Assembly (NCBI RefSeq): GCF_002111595.1
Contig: NZ_LUTN01000002.1
Span: 1-64,000 of the forward strand
From: Lonsdalea britannica
Lineage (GTDB): Bacteria; Pseudomonadota; Gammaproteobacteria; Enterobacterales; Enterobacteriaceae
DNA length: 64,000 bases
Direction: 5' to 3'
Below the pieces are notes generated by a model that did not search any database, was not told where the DNA came from, and was given only the letters and a program-made list of their open reading frames with translations. Position numbers and translations under genes: made by a program. Of the stretch, positions 1-9,602 are shown in pieces. Every line of letters begins with the position of its first letter. The stretch's first letter is position 1.

Positions 1-1347
1 GAGATCGCCCGGCTTGAGGCGAGTTTCGCCGTTCAGATAGACCGCGCCGTCGATTTCCGGGGCGTCGGCCATGCTACGACCGATAGCGCCTTCTTCATCG
101 ACTTCATCGATCAGTACCGGCAGCTCCAGGCCGATTTTCGCCTGCAGGCGCTGTGTGGAAATCTGCTGTTGCAGCTGCATGAAGCGGTGATAGCGCTCCT
201 CCTTGATCTCCTCCGGCACCGGATCGGGTAGCGTATTGGCGGTAGCACCTTCCACCGGGCTGAACTTGAAGCAGCCCACGCGATCCAGCTGCGCTTCTTT
301 CAGGAAATCCAACAACATCTGGAAGTCTTCCTCCGTTTCGCCGGGGAAGCCGACGATGAAGGTTGAGCGCAGCGTCAGCGCCGGGCAGATCTCACGCCAG
401 CGTTTAATGCGCTCCAGCGTGCGTTCGACCGCGCCGGGGCGTTTCATCAGCTTCAACACTTTCGGGCTGGCGTGCTGTAGCGGGATATCCAGATACGGCA
501 GGATTTTGCCTTCTGCCATCAACGGGATAACCTCGTCGACGTGCGGGTAAGGGTAGACGTAGTGCAGGCGGACCCAAATCCCCAGCGTCGCCAGCTGTTC
601 GCACAGGCTGACCATGCTGGACTTGACCGGCTGGCCGTTCCAGAAGCCGGTGCGGTGTTTGATGTCGGTGCCGTAGGCGGAGGTATCCTGCGAGATCACC
701 AGCAGCTCTTTCACTCCGGCGTCGGCCAGACGTTTAGCCTCATCCAGGACGGAGCCAACAGGGCGGCTGTCCAGTTTGCCGCGCATGGAGGGGATGATGC
801 AGAAGGTGCAGCGATGGTCGCAGCCTTCCGAAATCTTCAGGTAGGCGTAGTGTCTCGGCGTCAGCTTCACGCCGGACTCCGGCACCAGGCTGGTGAATGG
901 GTTGTGCGCGGGCTGCGGGACATAGTGATGGACGTGGGACAGCACCTGCTCGTAGCTGTGCGGCCCGCTGATTTCCAACACGTTGGGATGCACTTCGCGA
1001 ATTTGATTCTCTTTAGCGCCGAGACAGCCGGTGACGATGACCTTGCCGTTTTCATTCAGCGCTTCGCCGATGGTTTCCAACGACTCCTGCACGGCGCTGT
1101 CGATAAAGCCGCAGGTGTTGACGATCACCAGGTCGGCGTCGTGATAGCTTGGCACCACCTGATACCCTTCGGTGCGCAGCTCCGTGAGGATGCGCTCGGA
1201 GTCCACCAGGTTTTTGGGGCAGCCCAGGCTGACAAAACCGATTTTATTGCCCTGCGGCTTGTCGCCGCCGTTCTTTTGCTGGGTCAGCGTTTTCTCCGGG
1301 GCCGCCAACGTGGTGGTCTGCGAAGGATCGAAGGAGTTAACAGTCAT
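1..1347 (-). CDS. rimO: Ribosomal protein S12 methylthiotransferase RimO (3' end outside window)
   Basis: Radical-SAM enzyme that adds a methylthio group to the conserved aspartate of ribosomal protein S12. The frame is open from the ATG at 1347 to the left edge, so about 20 C-terminal residues are missing. UPF0004 cysteines lie at residues 43, 79 and 108 (first in SLGCPKN). The radical-SAM triad CDHRCTFC is at 176-183, followed by IIPSMRG. The TRAM-domain stretch [13 protein letters not shown] is near the truncated end. The conserved [11 protein letters not shown] begins at residue 36, against about residue 10 in E. coli RimO, so the N-terminus is about 25 residues longer. A later start is not excluded, since the ribosome-binding site is weak. 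It is a single gene, reading away from the rest of the window. Confidence 0.97.
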   Translation of the reverse strand, partial: MTVNSFDPSQTTTLAAPEKTLTQQKNGGDKPQGNKIGFVSLGCPKNLVDSERILTELRTEGYQVVPSYHDADLVIVNTCGFIDSAVQESLETIGEALNENGKVIVTGCLGAKENQIREVHPNVLEISGPHSYEQVLSHVHHYVPQPAHNPFTSLVPESGVKLTPRHYAYLKISEGCDHRCTFCIIPSMRGKLDSRPVGSVLDEAKRLADAGVKELLVISQDTSAYGTDIKHRTGFWNGQPVKSSMVSLCEQLATLGIWVRLHYVYPYPHVDEVIPLMAEGKILPYLDIPLQHASPKVLKLMKRPGAVERTLERIKRWREICPALTLRSTFIVGFPGETEEDFQMLLDFLKEAQLDRVGCFKFSPVEGATANTLPDPVPEEIKEERYHRFMQLQQQISTQRLQAKIGLELPVLIDEVDEEGAIGRSMADAPEIDGAVYLNGETRLKPGDL

Positions 1348-1451
1348 AGCGTCTCATACATCGGGTTGTACGGGAAAAAGTCGGCGGATTATACCTGAAT
1401 CAACGGCAGGAAACAGGCCCGGCCGCCAATCTTGACGGAGGACCCGACGGT

Positions 1452-2069
1452 TTAGCTCAGAGGGATCATCACTTTATTTTTAAACGCCGAACGCGTCGTT
1501 AATTGTTGATACCAGCGCTCCAGATGAGGGTGCGACTGGCGCGTGATGGGCATGCCGAACCAGCCGTAGGCGATGCAGCCCAGCGGAATATCGCCAATGC
1601 CGAAGTGTTCCCCAGAGAGCCAGGGCAGGGAAGCCAGCGCGTCATCGGCGATGCTCAGCAGCGATTCGCAACGCGCGATATTCGCTTCAACGGCGGCCAT
1701 ATCGCGCTGGGCGGGAGGCGTGCGCATCATATTGATAAACACCGGCCCAAAAAACGAGGCTAAGGACATCGCCCAATCCATCCATTTCTCCGCGCTGGCG
1801 CGCGCTTTCGCATCGGCCAGATACAGCGAACCTTGCCCATACTGCGCTGCCAGATAGCGCACGATGCTGTTAGATTCCCACAGCACCAGCTCATCGTCCC
1901 GCAGGCAGGGGATCAGTCCGTTGGGATTCAGCGCCAGATAGTCGGGGTCGTGATTACCACCGAAAGCCCCGCCCAGAGGAATGTGCTGGTACGTCAGCCC
2001 TAACTCCTCGGCACACCAGAGTACCTTTTTGACGTTCGTCGAATTCTCGCGTCCCCACAGGGTTAGCAT
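1452..2069 (-). CDS. gstB: Glutathione S-transferase family protein, GstB-like
   Basis: Cytosolic GST of 205 residues, close to E. coli GstB (YliJ, 208 aa), which conjugates glutathione to small electrophiles. The N-terminal thioredoxin-like domain opens MLTLWGRENSTNVKKV; the glutathione-site signature LNPNGLIPCL and the WESNSIVRYLAAQYG motif follow within the first 80 residues. The all-helical C-terminal domain begins near residue 90 (EKWMDWA) and ends with ERWYQQLTTR and VMIPLS, as in GstB. It is transcribed divergently from the metQ-like gene, with about 180 bases between them. The true substrate cannot be read from sequence, and the symbol is by homology. Confidence 0.85.
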   Translation of the reverse strand: MLTLWGRENSTNVKKVLWCAEELGLTYQHIPLGGAFGGNHDPDYLALNPNGLIPCLRDDELVLWESNSIVRYLAAQYGQGSLYLADAKARASAEKWMDWAMSLASFFGPVFINMMRTPPAQRDMAAVEANIARCESLLSIADDALASLPWLSGEHFGIGDIPLGCIAYGWFGMPITRQSHPHLERWYQQLTTRSAFKNKVMIPLS

Positions 2070-2252
2070 TGTGTCGATCCTTCTGTTACGTTTTGACCCT
2101 TAGTGTAGATAAGACCATGCGGATGGCGCGAAATAAAGTCGCTCATCGTTATGCCTGCATATCATAGGGTTTTTTATTATTTATTTATTACGCTGATTCC
2201 CCTAATAATCATGATAACCAATGACAACAATGACTCAGACAGGAAGGGTGTT

Positions 2253-3104
2253 ATGACATTTTCACATTCTATTCGGGCGACGTTTGCTGCAGCGCTGCTG
2301 GCCTCGGGTATTCACTGCGCTTTCGCGCAGAGCGACGCACACACCATCGTATTCGGCGTAGCGCCCGGCCCCTATGGCGATATGGTGAAACAGGCCATCA
2401 AACCGGAGCTGACGCAGAAAGGTTATAAGGTCGTGGTGCGCGAATTCAGCGACTACGTTCAGCCTAATCTCGCGCTGTCGAACGGCAGCATCGACGCCAA
2501 CCTGTTTCAACATACCCTGTATCTGGACAAGTTCGCAGCGGATAAGGGGCTGAAACTGACCCGTCTTATCGCAGTGCCGACCGCCAGCATGGGCTTCTAT
2601 TCGCGCAAAATCACCTCGTTGGATGAACTGAAGAAAGGCGACATCGTGACGCTGTCCAACGATCCCACTAACCTGGCTCGGGGCCTGCGTTTCCTGCAAT
2701 CGCTGGGACTGATTACCATCAAAGCCGATATCGATCCAACCAAGGCGTCGGAAAAAGATATCGTTAGCAACCCGCGAGGGCTGGTGTTCAAACCGCTCGA
2801 AGCCGCGCAGCTGCCGCGTACGCTGGATAGCGTGACGGCCTCGCTGATCAACGGTAACTTTGCGATTTCCGCCGGACTGAAACTCTCTTCGGCATTGAAG
2901 CTGGAAACGCTGGATGAAAACCTGAAGAACGTAATTGCCGTTCGGACGGCGGATGTGGATAAACCGTTTGTGAAGGACATCAAAGCCGCCGTTGAATCGC
3001 CAGCCTATGCGGCGGTCATCGACAACCCGGCGACGATGTTCAGCCAGTTCCAGAAACCGGAATGGATGCATGCGCAGACGCCTGCGCCGACCACGGCCCC
3101 GTAA
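2253..3104 (+). CDS. metQ: MetQ/NlpA-family substrate-binding protein of ABC importer
   Basis: Periplasmic binding protein of the NLPA family (283 aa), probably for methionine or a related amino acid. The chosen ATG at 2253 follows AGGAAGGGTG; the frame is open further upstream, but those residues precede the signal peptide. Residues 1-27 form a signal peptide ending AFA before QSDAH. There is no canonical lipobox, unlike E. coli MetQ, so it may be a free periplasmic protein. Family hallmarks are GPYGDMVK, NLFQH and the central NDPTNLARGL. It is followed by a hairpin and then metN and metI, giving the order Q-N-I rather than the E. coli N-I-Q. This may be a paralogue of a true metNIQ elsewhere, so the exact substrate is uncertain. 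Confidence 0.88.
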   Translation: MTFSHSIRATFAAALLASGIHCAFAQSDAHTIVFGVAPGPYGDMVKQAIKPELTQKGYKVVVREFSDYVQPNLALSNGSIDANLFQHTLYLDKFAADKGLKLTRLIAVPTASMGFYSRKITSLDELKKGDIVTLSNDPTNLARGLRFLQSLGLITIKADIDPTKASEKDIVSNPRGLVFKPLEAAQLPRTLDSVTASLINGNFAISAGLKLSSALKLETLDENLKNVIAVRTADVDKPFVKDIKAAVESPAYAAVIDNPATMFSQFQKPEWMHAQTPAPTTAP

Positions 3105-3130
3105 CCGGTCTGGCTGCGTTCTTTTTATAG

Positions 3131-3155
3131 AGCCGGTCACTGACCGGCTTTCTGT
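3131..3155 (+). terminator. Hairpin between metQ-like gene and metN
   Basis: AGCCGGTCA (3131-3139) is the reverse complement of TGACCGGCT (3141-3149), and a short T-rich stretch follows. It sits 27 bases after the binding-protein stop and 38 bases before metN. It could partially terminate transcription, so that the binding protein is made in excess over the ATPase and permease, as is common for ABC importers. Confidence 0.55.
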
Positions 3156-3187
3156 TGTTCTGTTATTCGGTTGGGAGTCCGCGAACG

Positions 3188-4204
3188 ATGATTCGCATAG
3201 ACAATGTCAGCGTTGATTTTCCTCACGGAAAACAACGAGAAACAAAAGCAGTGGATGATGTTTCACTGCATATCCGCCGGGGCGATGTGTATGGCATCGT
3301 TGGGGCGAGCGGCGCAGGGAAAAGTACCCTGTTGCGCACCATCAACCTGTTGCAGCGCCCGACCTCAGGTCATGTCAGCGTGAACGGCGTGCGCATCAGC
3401 GATCTTCGCGGCGCCAAGCTGCGTCACTGCCGGCAGAAAGTCGGCATGATTTTCCAACACTTCAATCTGATGCAGACGCGCACCGTCGCGCAAAACGTGG
3501 CGTTCAGCCTGAAATCGGCGGGCAAGTCCGGGCAGGAGATTGAGCGCCGGGTGCCGGAAATTCTGGCGCTGGTCGGGCTGGCGGACAAGGCTCAGGCCTA
3601 CCCGGCGCAGCTCAGCGGCGGGCAAAAGCAGCGGGTCGGCATTGCGCGGGCGATAGCCAATCATCCTGAAGTGCTGCTGTGCGACGAGCCGACGTCGGCG
3701 TTGGATCTGGAAACCTCCGCCGCGATCCTGTCGTTGCTGAAAGAGATCAACGAAAAGCTCGGCATCACTATCGTACTGATTTCTCATGAAATGAGCGTCA
3801 TTAAGACGATCTGCAATCGCGTGGCGGTGATGACCGGCGGGCGCGTGGTGGAAGAGGGCGACGTGTTCGATATTTTCGCGACGCCGCAGCATGATTTCAC
3901 TCGCCAGCTGGTGGCGCATACGCTGAATCTGGAACTGCCTACCCGACTGAAAGAGGATTTGCAGGGGACGCTGCTGAAAATCCTGTTTGTGGGCGATTCC
4001 GCCGAACAGCCGGTGTTGTCGGATGTGGCAACGCGCTTCGGCGTATCCGTGAATATTCTGCACGGCAAAATCGAGTACATCGGCAACCGGGCGCTGGGCA
4101 TTTTAGTGGCGCTGCTGACGCACCCGTCGGACCCGTCGCAGGTCACGGCCGCCGTAGACTATATTCGACATAAAACCGCCAACGTGGAGGTGCTGCATGG
4201 ATGA
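3188..4204 (+). CDS. metN: Methionine-type ABC transporter ATP-binding protein MetN
   Basis: ATPase of the importer (338 aa; E. coli MetN is 343). Translation most likely starts at ATG 3188 (MIRIDNVSVDF), which matches the MetN N-terminus, rather than 11 codons upstream. Walker A GASGAGKST, the Q-loop region FQHFNLM, signature LSGGQKQR and Walker B VLLCDEPTSALD are present in order. A C-terminal NIL domain occupies roughly the last 90 residues (from LLKILFVGDS). In MetN this domain binds methionine and inhibits transport allosterically, which supports a methionine-type substrate. It overlaps metI by 8 bases, indicating translational coupling. Confidence 0.93.
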   Translation: MIRIDNVSVDFPHGKQRETKAVDDVSLHIRRGDVYGIVGASGAGKSTLLRTINLLQRPTSGHVSVNGVRISDLRGAKLRHCRQKVGMIFQHFNLMQTRTVAQNVAFSLKSAGKSGQEIERRVPEILALVGLADKAQAYPAQLSGGQKQRVGIARAIANHPEVLLCDEPTSALDLETSAAILSLLKEINEKLGITIVLISHEMSVIKTICNRVAVMTGGRVVEEGDVFDIFATPQHDFTRQLVAHTLNLELPTRLKEDLQGTLLKILFVGDSAEQPVLSDVATRFGVSVNILHGKIEYIGNRALGILVALLTHPSDPSQVTAAVDYIRHKTANVEVLHG

Positions 4205-4856
4205 GTTATGGGGTGATTTGATCGCCGCATTCGGTGAAACCTTCCAGATGGTAGGCATTTCCACACTGTTCGCCGTGATCGGCGGCCTGCCGCTGGGGCT
4301 ATTGATCTACGTCACCGACCGGCATCTGTTCTGGGAGAACCGCTTTTTCTATCTGCTTAGCACCGTGCTGGTGAATATCATCCGTTCGATTCCGTTCGTG
4401 ATTTTGCTGGTGCTGCTGCTCCCGCTGACGCAGATCCTGCTCGGCAACACCATCGGCCCCATCGCCGCCTCGGTGCCTATGTCCGTGGCCGCTATCGCGT
4501 TCTACGCGCGGCTGGTGGATAGCGCGCTGCGGGAAGTCGATCCGGGTATTGTGGAAGCCGCCGAAGCATTTGGCGCGAGTCCGATGCGTATCATCGGCAC
4601 GGTGCTGCTGCCGGAAGCGCGTTCCGGGCTGCTGCGCGGCCTGACGATTACGTTGGTGAGCCTGATCGGCTACTCGGCGATGGCGGGCATCGTTGGCGGC
4701 GGCGGTGTCGGGGATCTGGCGATCCGCTTTGGCTACTACCGCTACGAAACGCAGGTCATGGTGGTGACGGTCATTGCGCTGGTGATTCTGGTGCAGATCG
4801 TACAAACGCTGGGCGACTGGCTGGCGAAACGGGCCGATAAGCGCGAGCGACGCTGA
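4197..4856 (+). CDS. metI: Methionine-type ABC transporter permease MetI
   Basis: Inner-membrane permease of 219 residues (E. coli MetI is 217). It has about five hydrophobic segments and the EAA loop that docks on the ATPase (VEAAEAFGASPMRIIGTVLLPEA, residues about 120-142). The GYSAMAGIVGGGGVGDLAIRFGYYRY stretch near the C-terminus is diagnostic of MetI. The start ATG overlaps the end of metN. With the two upstream genes it completes a binding protein-ATPase-permease set, and no further operon member follows before dacC, 246 bases downstream. Confidence 0.93.
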   Translation: MDELWGDLIAAFGETFQMVGISTLFAVIGGLPLGLLIYVTDRHLFWENRFFYLLSTVLVNIIRSIPFVILLVLLLPLTQILLGNTIGPIAASVPMSVAAIAFYARLVDSALREVDPGIVEAAEAFGASPMRIIGTVLLPEARSGLLRGLTITLVSLIGYSAMAGIVGGGGVGDLAIRFGYYRYETQVMVVTVIALVILVQIVQTLGDWLAKRADKRERR

Positions 4857-5102
4857 TCGCATCGGGGCGCCTTCCCATAGCCTTTTCGAGGCGGTGGGCG
4901 AGGTGCCCTTTATCCTCTCTTTTTTCTTCGGTTTTACCCGCAGTTACCGTCTCCTCCAATTGGTCTTTCCTCACGTTTGAGTAACTTTACACATTGAGAC
5001 GTTTTATTACGGCACGTGAACGGCTACTTTTGAGTGTGTCAGAATATGTCTGCATAGAGTTCCTCTCCGTAGTTAACGACTTAAGGACAGAGCTGCTAAC
5101 CG

Positions 5103-6302
5103 ATGAAAATCATGATGCGTTTTCCCCGCTTACAGGCCGGTATCGCCAGCCTGATCTTCGTAACGGTATTTCCCGCGGTCGCGGAACAAGCGCCGCCTGC
5201 GCCGCAGATTGACGCCAAAGCCTATATCCTGATGGATTTCCATAGCGGGCAGGTGCTGGCCGAATCCCTGGCGGATGAGCGGCTCGATCCCGCCAGTCTG
5301 ACCAAAATCATGGCCAGCTATGTGATCGGGCAGGCGGTGAAAGCCGGCAAAATCAAAACCACTGATGTGGTGACCGTCGGAAAAGATGCCTGGGCGACCG
5401 GCAATCCGGCGCTGCGCGGTTCCTCGCTGATGTTCCTGAAGCCCGGCGATCAGATTGCCGTCTCAGAATTGAATAAAGGTATCGTCATTCAGTCCGGCAA
5501 CGATGCCAGCATCGCGCTGGCGGATTATGTGGCGGGCAGTCAGGATGCGTTTGTCGGGCTGATGAATCAGTACGTAAAAGCACTGGGGTTGACCAACACG
5601 CATTTCCTGACCGTCCACGGTCTGGATGCGGAGGGACAATACAGCACTGCGCGGGACATGGCGTTGCTGAGCCGGGCGCTGATTCGCGACGTGCCTGACG
5701 AATATGCGCTGCACAAAGAGAAGTCTTTCACCTTCAATAATATTCGTCAGGTGAACCGCAATCGTCTGCTGTGGAGCAGCCATCTGGCGGTAGATGGAGT
5801 GAAGACCGGTCATACCAATGGCGCAGGCCATAATCTGGTGGCGTCCGCCACGCAAGGCGAGATGCGCCTGATTTCCGTTGTGCTGGGCGCGCCGACCGAT
5901 GCCGTACGCTTCCGCGAAAGTGAAAAGCTGCTGACCTGGGGATTTCGATTTTACGATACGGTCACGCCTCTGCTCAGCGATACGGTGCTGACGACGCAAC
6001 GTCTGTGGTTCGGCGAGAGTTCGCAGGCGCGGCTGAGCGTGGCGGAAGACGCCGCGCTCAGCATTCCCAAAGGACAGAGTAAAAATCTGCGGGCCAGCTT
6101 CACGCTCAATTCACCATCGCTGACGGCGCCGCTGAAAAAAGGGCAGGTGGTCGGGACGGTCGATTTTCAGCTGGACGGAAAATCCATCGCACAGCGGCCG
6201 CTGGTGGCGATGGATGACGTCCCGGAAGCCGGGTTCTTCAGCCGCCTGTGGGATGCGGTGCTGATGAAGCTGAATCAGTGGTTTGGCGGTCTGCTGGGGT
6301 GA
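5103..6302 (+). CDS. dacC: D-alanyl-D-alanine carboxypeptidase DacC (PBP6)
   Basis: Penicillin-binding protein 6, which trims the terminal D-Ala from peptidoglycan pentapeptides in the periplasm. It has 399 residues (E. coli 400). An N-terminal signal peptide ends near AVAEQ (residue 29). The serine-enzyme motifs are intact: SLTK at 65-68 (catalytic Ser65), SGN at 131-133 and KTG at 234-236. The PBP5-type C-terminal beta domain follows, ending in an amphipathic helix ([20 protein letters not shown]) that anchors the protein to the outer face of the inner membrane. An AAGGA lies about 15 bases before the start. ATG 5112 or 5115 are alternative starts. Its 3' end overlaps the convergent deoR-family gene by 65 bases. 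Confidence 0.96.
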   Translation: MKIMMRFPRLQAGIASLIFVTVFPAVAEQAPPAPQIDAKAYILMDFHSGQVLAESLADERLDPASLTKIMASYVIGQAVKAGKIKTTDVVTVGKDAWATGNPALRGSSLMFLKPGDQIAVSELNKGIVIQSGNDASIALADYVAGSQDAFVGLMNQYVKALGLTNTHFLTVHGLDAEGQYSTARDMALLSRALIRDVPDEYALHKEKSFTFNNIRQVNRNRLLWSSHLAVDGVKTGHTNGAGHNLVASATQGEMRLISVVLGAPTDAVRFRESEKLLTWGFRFYDTVTPLLSDTVLTTQRLWFGESSQARLSVAEDAALSIPKGQSKNLRASFTLNSPSLTAPLKKGQVVGTVDFQLDGKSIAQRPLVAMDDVPEAGFFSRLWDAVLMKLNQWFGGLLG

Positions 6303-7095
6303 TGGGGAGAGCCGACATGTCGGGCAGGTCGGGAGTGAGTAACTGGATATCCTGTTTGGCGCAATAGTGAATGTAGTCGGCGGTCGGTAAACGGTCGCTG
6401 ACCACTGCATCGAAAAGCGTCAGTTCGCCGATGCGGGCCGGGCTGCGTTTCTCGAATTTACTGTTGTCGACGACCAACACGTTGCGCTGGCTGGCCGATA
6501 AAGCGCGATGTTTTATCGCCAGTTCAGCGACATCCAGACAGGTGGCCCCGACTTGAAGATCGACCCCTTCCGCGGAGATAAACGCGACGTGCGGGCAGAG
6601 ATGGTCCATGTCGTGCTGGTGGCCGATAGGGGTGAACAGCGCTTTGTCTGCGTTGAACAGTCCGCCCAACAAGATAGCCTGACACAACGGCTTATTTTGC
6701 AGCGCCATAAAGGTGTTGAGTGAGTAGCAGACGCCGGTGAAACAAATGTCATCCGGGATCGCTTCAATGATGAAGCTGGTCGTGGTGCCGCAGTCGAAAA
6801 AAACGATGTCGTTGGCTTTGACTAACAATGCCGCTTGCTCGCCGGTTTGTCGTTTCTCCTCCACCTGACACTGTTCACGCTCGGCAACGAGATAACCGCC
6901 GACTGCGTGACTTCTGGGATCGCTGACCACATAGCCGCCTAGCAACATCACGCTCGTCTCCTCGCTGTTCAGGTCGCGTCTGACGGTCATTTCAGAAACG
7001 CCCAGCAACAGCGCCGCCTCTTTAAGGTGCATTTTGTCGGTTTTCTTCAAGGCGTGAGCCAGTGTGTTCAGCCGTTCGATGCGGCGCATTACCAT
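6238..7095 (-). CDS. deoR: DeoR-family transcriptional regulator, DeoR-like
   Basis: Repressor of the DeoR family. In E. coli, DeoR controls deoxynucleoside catabolism and responds to deoxyribose-5-phosphate. The start ATG 7095 follows GGGGA. An N-terminal helix-turn-helix ([20 protein letters not shown], about residues 25-45) precedes the sugar-phosphate-sensing domain, with [35 protein letters not shown] and the effector-binding [18 protein letters not shown]. It sits after dacC in convergent orientation, exactly as in E. coli. The C-terminus runs about 30 residues beyond E. coli DeoR (252 aa), into sequence antisense to the end of dacC, so the ancestral stop seems to have been lost. Confidence 0.88.
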   Translation of the reverse strand: MVMRRIERLNTLAHALKKTDKMHLKEAALLLGVSEMTVRRDLNSEETSVMLLGGYVVSDPRSHAVGGYLVAEREQCQVEEKRQTGEQAALLVKANDIVFFDCGTTTSFIIEAIPDDICFTGVCYSLNTFMALQNKPLCQAILLGGLFNADKALFTPIGHQHDMDHLCPHVAFISAEGVDLQVGATCLDVAELAIKHRALSASQRNVLVVDNSKFEKRSPARIGELTLFDAVVSDRLPTADYIHYCAKQDIQLLTPDLPDMSALPITPADRQTTDSASSAPHPTGG

Positions 7096-7432
7096 GATGG
7101 TCCCCAGTAAAGTAAATAGTGTCAAAATAAAAACGTGCAGCGAGAAAGGTGTCCGCCTCCGTGTTAACGATGGACCCCCGTCGACAGCGATAGGCTGACG
7201 CCAACGCGAGGTGGCTCATGTTCAGAGGTCTAAAAGGTGGCGCACAGCGTGTTCTGTGTGCCGGGCCAGAGTGCGGTCAACCGCAGTCTGAAGCAGCAGG
7301 AACAGCCATGTTCATGCGGGAAATAGCCTGAGCCGGTGAGTCGGCAGACGGGACAGTAATATAGCGGTTTAGCTAACGGTGGTGCAAACAGACGGTGAGA
7401 AACTAATGGAGTGTCTATTTAAATAAGCGTAA

Positions 7433-7456
7433 CTAATTACAAATGCAGGTAATTAG
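7433..7456. repeat. 8-bp-arm inverted repeat CTAATTAC/GTAATTAG
   Basis: CTAATTAC at 7433-7440 and GTAATTAG at 7449-7456 are perfect inverted copies with an 8-base spacer. Centre-to-centre spacing of 16 bases is compatible with a dimeric regulator site. The distance to deoR (about 340 bases) makes its target unclear. Confidence 0.55.
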
Positions 7457-7463
7457 CGTCCTA

Positions 7464-7480
7464 CCAAAATAAGGTTTTGG
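7464..7480. repeat. Short inverted repeat CCAAAA-N5-TTTTGG
   Basis: CCAAAA (7464-7469) and TTTTGG (7475-7480) are perfect inverted copies flanking TAAGG. This is a small hairpin only 7 bases from the previous repeat. Confidence 0.45.
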
Positions 7481-7533
7481 CAGATGTAGACCGTAAAATA
7501 CGAAGGGTATATTGCCTCTTTTAGGAAGCCGGT

Positions 7534-7571
7534 AACGCGATGGACAAATGGAAAGTTTTGTCCACCGCGTT
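7534..7571 (-). terminator. 15-bp stem hairpin downstream of ybjL
   Basis: AACGCGATGGACAAA (7534-7548) faces TTTGTCCACCGCGTT (7557-7571) across 8 bases. On the minus strand, where ybjL is transcribed, the only non-Watson-Crick position becomes a G-U pair, so the RNA stem is continuous. It starts about 35 bases after the ybjL stop. No U-run follows directly, so it may protect the RNA 3' end rather than act as a classical terminator. Confidence 0.6.
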
Positions 7572-7605
7572 GCGCATAGGTTAATCCCTTTATGTGCGCT
7601 CATCC

Positions 7606-9294
7606 CTACAGAGGAAGCTCCGGCCAGATGATCACAATCAGCGAGCCGGCCAGCGTCAGGAGAACATTGGCAATGGCATAAGTTCCCGCGTAGCCGAGCG
7701 CCGGAATATTGCTGCGGGCGGCATCGCTAATGATGTCCATTGCCGGGGCGCAGGTACGGGCTCCCATGATCGCCCCGAACAGTAACGCCCGGTTCATACG
7801 CAGAATGTAAGCGCCGAACAGGAAACAGATAAACACCGGCACCAGACTGACCAGCAGCCCGGACAGCAGCATTTGCAGACCAATGGCGCCGAGACTGCTG
7901 TTGATGGTGCCGCCTGCGCTCAGTCCAACGCCCGCCATGAAGACCATCAGCCCGAACTCCTTCACCATATTCAGCGCCCCCTGAGGGATGTAGCCGAAAG
8001 TCGGGTGGTTGGCGCGCAGAAAGCCCAGCATGATGCCCGCAAACAGCAGGCCGGCGGCGTTGCCGACGCCGAACGAGAAGTGGCTGAACTGGAATGAGAT
8101 CAGTCCAATCATGATGCCGATAATAAAGAAGGCGCAAAAGGCGAGCAGGTCGGTGAGCTGACTGTGGATGGAAATAAATCCGATGCGGTCTGCAATGCTT
8201 TTGACCCGTCGGGTATCTCCGCTGACCTGCAACACATCCCCTTTATTCAGCACCACACCATCGTCAATCGGCATTTCAATCTGGCTACGGACAATGCGGT
8301 TGAGGAAGCAGCCGTGGTCGGTCAGTTTAAGCTGACTGAGCCGTTTGCCGACGGCGTTGTGGTTCTTCACCACAATCTCTTCGGTGACGATACGCATATC
8401 CAGCAGGTCGCGGTCAAAGACCTCTTTGCCGTCGCGGAAGTTGGGATTGAGCCGCGCGTGCGCATCCGGGTAGCCGACCAGCGAGATTTCGTCGCCCAGT
8501 TGCAGCACCGCATCGCCGTCCGGGCTGGCCAGAATACCGTTACGCCGAATCCGTTCGATATAGCAGCCGGTTTGGCGATAGATGCCCAATTCGCGCAGGT
8601 TTTTACCATCGGCCCAGGCTACCAGCTCCGGCCCGACGCGATAAGCGCGGATAATCGGCAGATAAATCTTACGCTGGCTGTCGGCGTCCAGACCGCGCTC
8701 GCGTGCGATTTGCTGGGCGCTGGTCGGGAGATCCTGATGCTGTAATTTGGGCAGATAGCGTGCGCCAAAGATCAGGCTGACCAAGCCGATGAGATAGGTT
8801 AGGGCATAGCCCAGACTCAGGTGTTCCTGCTCGATGCCGAGCACAGGCGTGGCGCCGAACGCGTTCCTCAGCGTATCACCTGCTCCGACCAGTACCGGGG
8901 TTGAGGTCATGGATCCCGCCAGCATACCGGCGGTTAGCCCGATCCCCCAGCCGAAAACCTTGCCTAATATCAGCGCGAGTACCAGCGCGCTACCGACCAT
9001 AACCAGGGCCAGCATCAGATAGTTTTTGCCGTCGCGGAAAAAAATTGAAAAGAAGTTGGGGCCAGCTTCGACGCCTACACAAAAAATAAACAACATGAAT
9101 CCCAGGCTGAGGGCTTCGGCATTAATAGTGAAATGTTGTTGTCCCAGAAACAATGAGACCACTAAAACTCCAATAGAATTACCGAGTTGTACGGAACCTA
9201 GCCTTAACTTCCCCAAACAAAGACCCAAACACAGAACGACGAACAGCAGCAGAATGTAATTCCCGTTTAACAAATCAGCGACGTTTATATTCAT
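7606..9294 (-). CDS. ybjL: Putative transport protein YbjL (AAE/AspT-type permease)
   Basis: Inner-membrane permease of 562 residues (E. coli YbjL 561), member of the aspartate-alanine exchanger family; its substrate is unknown. The start [13 protein letters not shown] at 9294 is preferred over one three codons upstream, because it matches YbjL. Two hydrophobic halves of about five to six helices (roughly 10-185 and 385-562) flank a cytoplasmic region with two RCK_C/TrkA_C domains (around 200-375; [14 protein letters not shown] and [15 protein letters not shown]). [18 protein letters not shown] and [16 protein letters not shown] are the half-one AAE signatures. It is divergent from ybjM. Confidence 0.95.
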   Translation of the reverse strand: MNINVADLLNGNYILLLFVVLCLGLCLGKLRLGSVQLGNSIGVLVVSLFLGQQHFTINAEALSLGFMLFIFCVGVEAGPNFFSIFFRDGKNYLMLALVMVGSALVLALILGKVFGWGIGLTAGMLAGSMTSTPVLVGAGDTLRNAFGATPVLGIEQEHLSLGYALTYLIGLVSLIFGARYLPKLQHQDLPTSAQQIARERGLDADSQRKIYLPIIRAYRVGPELVAWADGKNLRELGIYRQTGCYIERIRRNGILASPDGDAVLQLGDEISLVGYPDAHARLNPNFRDGKEVFDRDLLDMRIVTEEIVVKNHNAVGKRLSQLKLTDHGCFLNRIVRSQIEMPIDDGVVLNKGDVLQVSGDTRRVKSIADRIGFISIHSQLTDLLAFCAFFIIGIMIGLISFQFSHFSFGVGNAAGLLFAGIMLGFLRANHPTFGYIPQGALNMVKEFGLMVFMAGVGLSAGGTINSSLGAIGLQMLLSGLLVSLVPVFICFLFGAYILRMNRALLFGAIMGARTCAPAMDIISDAARSNIPALGYAGTYAIANVLLTLAGSLIVIIWPELPL

Positions 9295-9602
9295 GGGATG
9301 CAACTTATTTTTTACTATTAAGTTCTTGATATAAAAGTAATTTAGGCTAAATTTACTCCATCACAAGGACGCTGGCGTCGACAGCGGAGTTGCATGAAAT
9401 GAAGGGAATCAGCCGTGTCTGTAACGATTGGTGTGGCGGTCGCTATTCTAGAAGTTTATTTGCGTTACAACCAGCTGTGTATGCAGATAAAACGCGCCAA
9501 GAGCACCGTCTTGGCACATCAGGGAAATACCATGATGAGTGGCCTGTGCTTTATGACGAGGTCGGAAGGTATTGTCACCTGTTTATAGTGAGAAGGCGAA
9601 GC
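9295..9602. promoter_or_regulatory. Divergent control region of ybjL and ybjM
   Basis: A 308-base gap between divergently read genes must carry both promoters. The ybjL-proximal 60 bases are AT-rich. I could not fix individual -10 or -35 boxes or a regulator site with confidence, and no small gene is evident. Confidence 0.4.

Larger units (their letters stand above)
7096..7605. other. Gene-free gap with three inverted repeats
   Basis: No credible reading frame lies in these 510 bases between the deoR-family start and the ybjL stop. They hold the deoR upstream region and, closer to ybjL, three separate inverted repeats at 7433-7456, 7464-7480 and 7534-7571, listed separately. The repeats could be the 3' region of the ybjL transcript, operators, or part of a small RNA. 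No tRNA-like or insertion-sequence-like structure is recognisable. Confidence 0.6.

Noticed and set aside
541-1398. A 285-codon open frame on the plus strand opposite rimO
   Set aside because: It is antisense to a fully conserved gene, has no recognisable domain, and arises from the codon bias of rimO.
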